This document shows, in pieces, positions 40,037 to 42,449 of a stretch of 42,449 nt of DNA. Position 1 is the first letter of the stretch, and each line of letters opens with the position of its first letter. This DNA comes from Candidatus Omnitrophota bacterium (GTDB lineage Bacteria; Omnitrophota; Gorgyraeia; 2-01-FULL-45-10). Under the pieces are notes generated by a model that did not search any database, was not told the origin of the DNA, and saw only the letters and a program-made list of their open reading frames with translations. The translations under genes and the position numbers were made by a program. The DNA lies in NCBI GenBank assembly GCA_026387175.1, contig JAPLME010000012.1, positions 203,429-245,877 on the forward strand, written 5' to 3'.

Positions 40037-40119
40037 AATGACTCAAAATATCAAAAATGCCTCAGGAGGTAGATTTTGGCTAAAAAAGCACGTTGTTATG
40101 GTAAAATAAGTCAGATAAA

Positions 40120-40159
40120 TAGACTGCAATATTAACACTACTATACTATTACAGTAATA
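40120..40159 (+). promoter_or_regulatory. promoter and candidate autoregulatory operator of the XRE gene
   Basis: TAGACT (40120-40125), a 16-base spacer and TATACT (40142-40147). The perfect palindrome TATTAC-A-GTAATA (40147-40159) touches the -10 and covers the expected start site, the usual place for an XRE repressor operator. An AAGGA ribosome site precedes ATG 40179. Confidence 0.6.
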
Positions 40160-40178
40160 ATATACTGTCAAGGATAAA

Positions 40179-40370
40179 ATGATCGGAAAAAATATTAAAA
40201 AAATAAGACAGCAAAAAAATTTATCCCAAGAAAAGCTAGCCCGCCTAACTGATATATCCCTTAATACTTTGACAAAAATCGAATCTGGTTTTACAAAAAG
40301 ACCATCCATCCAGACCATTTATAAAATTGCTAAAGCGCTCGAAGTGCCGATGGAGAATCTAGTAGAGTGA
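40179..40370 (+). CDS. small XRE-family (Cro/CI-type) transcriptional regulator
   Basis: 63 residues, almost entirely one helix-turn-helix domain: I-K-K-I-R-Q-Q-K-N-L-S-Q-E-K-L-A at the start, recognition helix around S-L-N-T-L-T-K-I-E-S-G, then P-S-I-Q-T-I-Y-K-I-A-K-A-L-E-V. Such stand-alone regulators often control restriction or other defence genes. A palindrome overlaps its promoter, and the large nuclease/NTPase gene starts 27 bases downstream with its own ribosome site, so one regulated two-gene operon is likely. The codon choice is AT-rich, unlike the chromosomal genes to the left. Confidence 0.92.
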   Translation: MIGKNIKKIRQQKNLSQEKLARLTDISLNTLTKIESGFTKRPSIQTIYKIAKALEVPMENLVE

Positions 40371-40397
40371 CCATGTATTATTATTAGGAGAAACGCA

Positions 40398-42449
40398 ATG
40401 TTAGATTGGTTAAAAATTGATAATGAAAAGACATTTCAACGACTGATTAGTCACCTCGTTTCTTTAGAATGTCATACTCCGGGGTTTTTGCCATCAAGTC
40501 CATATATTGGTGCGGATGGCGGATATGATGCTTATGTTGATAATTACGCAGAAGAGAACTTGTCTGGTGATATTTGCATTCAAGCTAAATTCACCAAACA
40601 TTCTTTAAAACAAGCCTATGAATATTTGTGCAATGAAGTGAAAAAAGAACTTATTAAAGCGGATAAGAATAAAATAACCCATTTGATTATAGTAACAAAT
40701 GCCGAATTAAATGTGGATTATATCAAAAAGCTTACAGCTCTTAATAGCTATAAAGGCATTTCCATGTGGATATGGGATCGCGAAAAATTAACTATCAAAA
40801 TCGAAAAACAGCCTTTCTTGCGAAGCAATTTTTTTGGTAGTTCTTCTATTCTCTCGTTTGTTCCGTTGTCTGTATTCTTTGAAGAAGCAGATACGAAATC
40901 TGATATTAATACTGGAAAAAAAATTAAAACAATTGAAGATAGGTTTAATGAAATAATATCTTTTTTAAAGAATGATAATTTAAAAATTTTTGTAATCCAT
41001 GCTCCTGGAGGATTTGGAAAGAGTCATTTTTTACGAGAATTTCCAAATCGAATAAGAAATTTAGGTATTACTAGAGAGATTTGGTTTATACGAGATGGTA
41101 TTCGCGATATTCGAGACGCATTTAATGATGAAATTGGCGTTAGGGAAAGTATAAAAGAGAAACACAGATATATTTTTGTAATAGATGATGCTGATCGCTC
41201 GGACGATATAAAAGACATCTTGTATTGTGTAACAAGATCAGGAATTGATGCAAAAATTGTTATATCACTCCGAACAGCAGGTATTTTTGCCTTAGAGGAA
41301 ACATTAGTTTCTGCTAAATGTAAGGATCTTGCCGTAGTTACGTCTATTCCCCAATGGTCGGACAATGAGCTGAAAACGCTTTTAAGAACTGTTTCGCAAA
41401 AGGATAAGATTGATGACGAAAGTGAGATAATCCGAAGATACCCTAACCCCTTTTTTATAGTTCTCATAGGATTAAACATGAAGGGAAAAAGTAAATATGA
41501 TTTTCAATCAACTAAGCAAAATATTCTTCAATCTTTGCTAAATGATACTCGTCAGATAGTTAAATCAACACAGCTTAATATTAATGACTTGCTCCTCAAT
41601 TTAACCTTAATAATACCTATAAATATAACTGATAACCAAACAATAACTAAACTTGCTCAATGTCTAAATGTTGACGATCAGCTAATGAGAGATATCCTGG
41701 GAAAACTTATCAAAGGCGGAGTATTATGTTCCACAGGAAATATTTTGAGATTTTTACCAGATATGATAGGAGATGTATATTTATTAGAAACGATGCAATC
41801 GCTTAAGGAAAAGCAACGAAAAGAGGTTTTCTTATATTGGTTTGACACGCATTCAAAAAATATTTTTTGTAATTTAGGTGCAACACTAAGGTACGGTGAA
41901 AAAGATTCATTAATGCCAATAGTTATAGATGTTATAGAAGGATGGATAAATAATTACAGCAAATATGACAGCTATGACAAAAGGCGGATACTAGAAAATC
42001 TTGAAGATATATGCAATATCGTACCTGATAAAACAATAAACTTGCTATGGACATTTATAGAAGGTGGCGATTTGAATACCGACTCCTATGGCCCAATTAT
42101 TTCGCGACTAATTTATGGCAGTATCGGTAGAAAAGAAATTGTGGATATTATTGAGGGATTAAGGGCAAGGGTAAAAGAAGGCACATTTAGTAACTATAAA
42201 TATGATACTTTGGCCAAGGAAACAGTATCGCCTTTGCATAACAACATTGAGAAACAGGTGATGCCAATATTAACTATTATTGAGAAGTCATTAAAAAGTA
42301 ATAAGCCTATGATAGATTTTTCAAAAGCAGCTTTAAAAGAAGTCTTAGCATCGTCCCACGAATGGTCCCGCTCTTCATATATGAAAATGGAGATCGGAAG
42401 TCGTGCGCTAAGAGCGACGGACTCGGTATTGGCAATGAGAAATAAGGCA
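40398..42449 (+). CDS. Mrr-like nuclease fused to a STAND-type P-loop NTPase, candidate defence protein (3' end outside window)
   Basis: Open from ATG 40398 (GGAG seven bases upstream) to the right edge: 684 codons without a stop, so the C-terminus is missing. Residues 1-~110 resemble the Mrr-type PD-(D/E)xK fold: T-F-Q-R-L-I-S-H-L, then G-A-D40-G-G-Y-D44 and I-C-I-Q62-A-K64-F (the Q-x-K variant of the catalytic strand). Residues ~195-400 form a P-loop NTPase: Walker A A-P-G-G-F-G-K208-S and Walker B Y-I-F-V-I-D263-D264-A-D-R, with a later L-R-T-A-G sensor-like motif. A winged-helix-like region and a long helical part follow, as in STAND proteins, where the C-terminus senses ligand. Avs-type antiviral STANDs share this effector-NTPase-sensor order. 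Function is inference; the domain calls are fairly firm. Confidence 0.8.
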   Translation, partial: MLDWLKIDNEKTFQRLISHLVSLECHTPGFLPSSPYIGADGGYDAYVDNYAEENLSGDICIQAKFTKHSLKQAYEYLCNEVKKELIKADKNKITHLIIVTNAELNVDYIKKLTALNSYKGISMWIWDREKLTIKIEKQPFLRSNFFGSSSILSFVPLSVFFEEADTKSDINTGKKIKTIEDRFNEIISFLKNDNLKIFVIHAPGGFGKSHFLREFPNRIRNLGITREIWFIRDGIRDIRDAFNDEIGVRESIKEKHRYIFVIDDADRSDDIKDILYCVTRSGIDAKIVISLRTAGIFALEETLVSAKCKDLAVVTSIPQWSDNELKTLLRTVSQKDKIDDESEIIRRYPNPFFIVLIGLNMKGKSKYDFQSTKQNILQSLLNDTRQIVKSTQLNINDLLLNLTLIIPINITDNQTITKLAQCLNVDDQLMRDILGKLIKGGVLCSTGNILRFLPDMIGDVYLLETMQSLKEKQRKEVFLYWFDTHSKNIFCNLGATLRYGEKDSLMPIVIDVIEGWINNYSKYDSYDKRRILENLEDICNIVPDKTINLLWTFIEGGDLNTDSYGPIISRLIYGSIGRKEIVDIIEGLRARVKEGTFSNYKYDTLAKETVSPLHNNIEKQVMPILTIIEKSLKSNKPMIDFSKAALKEVLASSHEWSRSSYMKMEIGSRALRATDSVLAMRNKA

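Larger units (their letters stand above)
38121..42449. mobile_element. putative accessory/integrative region beginning at tRNA-His, right end outside window
   Basis: The boundary at the tRNA 3' end, a serine recombinase next to it, long repeats, hairpin-rich spacer DNA and a shift to visibly AT-rich coding sequence after 40043 indicate acquired DNA. No second direct att copy is seen within the window, so the extent and mobility are unproven. Confidence 0.5.

Overview
The window is bacterial chromosome with an envelope of Gram-negative type: an ArnT-like glycosyltransferase, lipoproteins, several Sec signal peptides and an ECF-sigma/FecR pair. Gene density is high, with many 1-4 base stop/start overlaps. 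The mix of large secreted low-complexity proteins, dockerin-like calcium loops, a TMTC-like GT-C enzyme with TPRs, a K+-independent membrane pyrophosphatase and split class I fumarase recalls uncultivated lineages such as Omnitrophota or other PVC-neighbourhood bacteria. That placement is a guess from gene style, because no rRNA or standard phylogenetic marker is present.

Layout. 1-4045: envelope glycan genes (GT39 fragment, GT2, ChbG/NaxD-type deacetylase, TMTC-like GT-C), resembling the known polyprenyl-phosphate-sugar, deacetylase and ArnT-like transferase logic. 4205-10025: a secreted protein of unknown function, an ECF sigma factor with a FecR/TPR membrane partner, a possible 57-residue protein, and a 790-residue secreted protein with six long repeats. 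10026-10445: terminator, tRNA-Leu on the minus strand with its own promoter, and a promoter plus attenuator-like leader for hppA. 10446-23593: hppA, then a nine-gene ion-homeostasis run (dedA, nitroreductase, Ca2+-type P-ATPase, a 26-residue membrane peptide, kdpF, kdpA, kdpB, kdpC and a kinase-less kdpD). 23690-24690: smpB and tmRNA. 24729-31515: a compact housekeeping run (amidase, murI, queD-queC-queE-queF, two-subunit fumarase, rph, rdgB), followed by tRNA-Pro and tRNA-Arg. 32018-37994: a 1168-residue secreted protein with dockerin-like loops and a long Ala/Lys/Glu octad helix, an orphan sensor kinase whose promoter predicts a leaderless mRNA, and an alpha/beta hydrolase.

From 38051 to the right edge the sequence looks like accessory DNA beginning at tRNA-His. 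A large serine recombinase (minus strand) reads its last codons antisense through tRNA-His. It is bracketed by 144-bp inverted repeats, 106 bp of them perfect, that encode the recombinase C-terminus twice in opposite orientations. Beyond a hairpin-rich spacer lies an AT-rich two-gene unit: a small XRE regulator with a palindrome over its own promoter, and a very large protein, open at the window end, that joins an Mrr-like PD-(D/E)xK nuclease domain to a P-loop NTPase. This pair is the best candidate for an uncharacterised system here, probably an Avs/STAND-like antiviral sensor.

Other points for follow-up: a KdpD in which the phospho-accepting His is Leu and no ATPase domain follows; a tmRNA with a predicted 31-residue hydrophobic tag; the attenuator-like leader of hppA; and the repeat-built secreted proteins.
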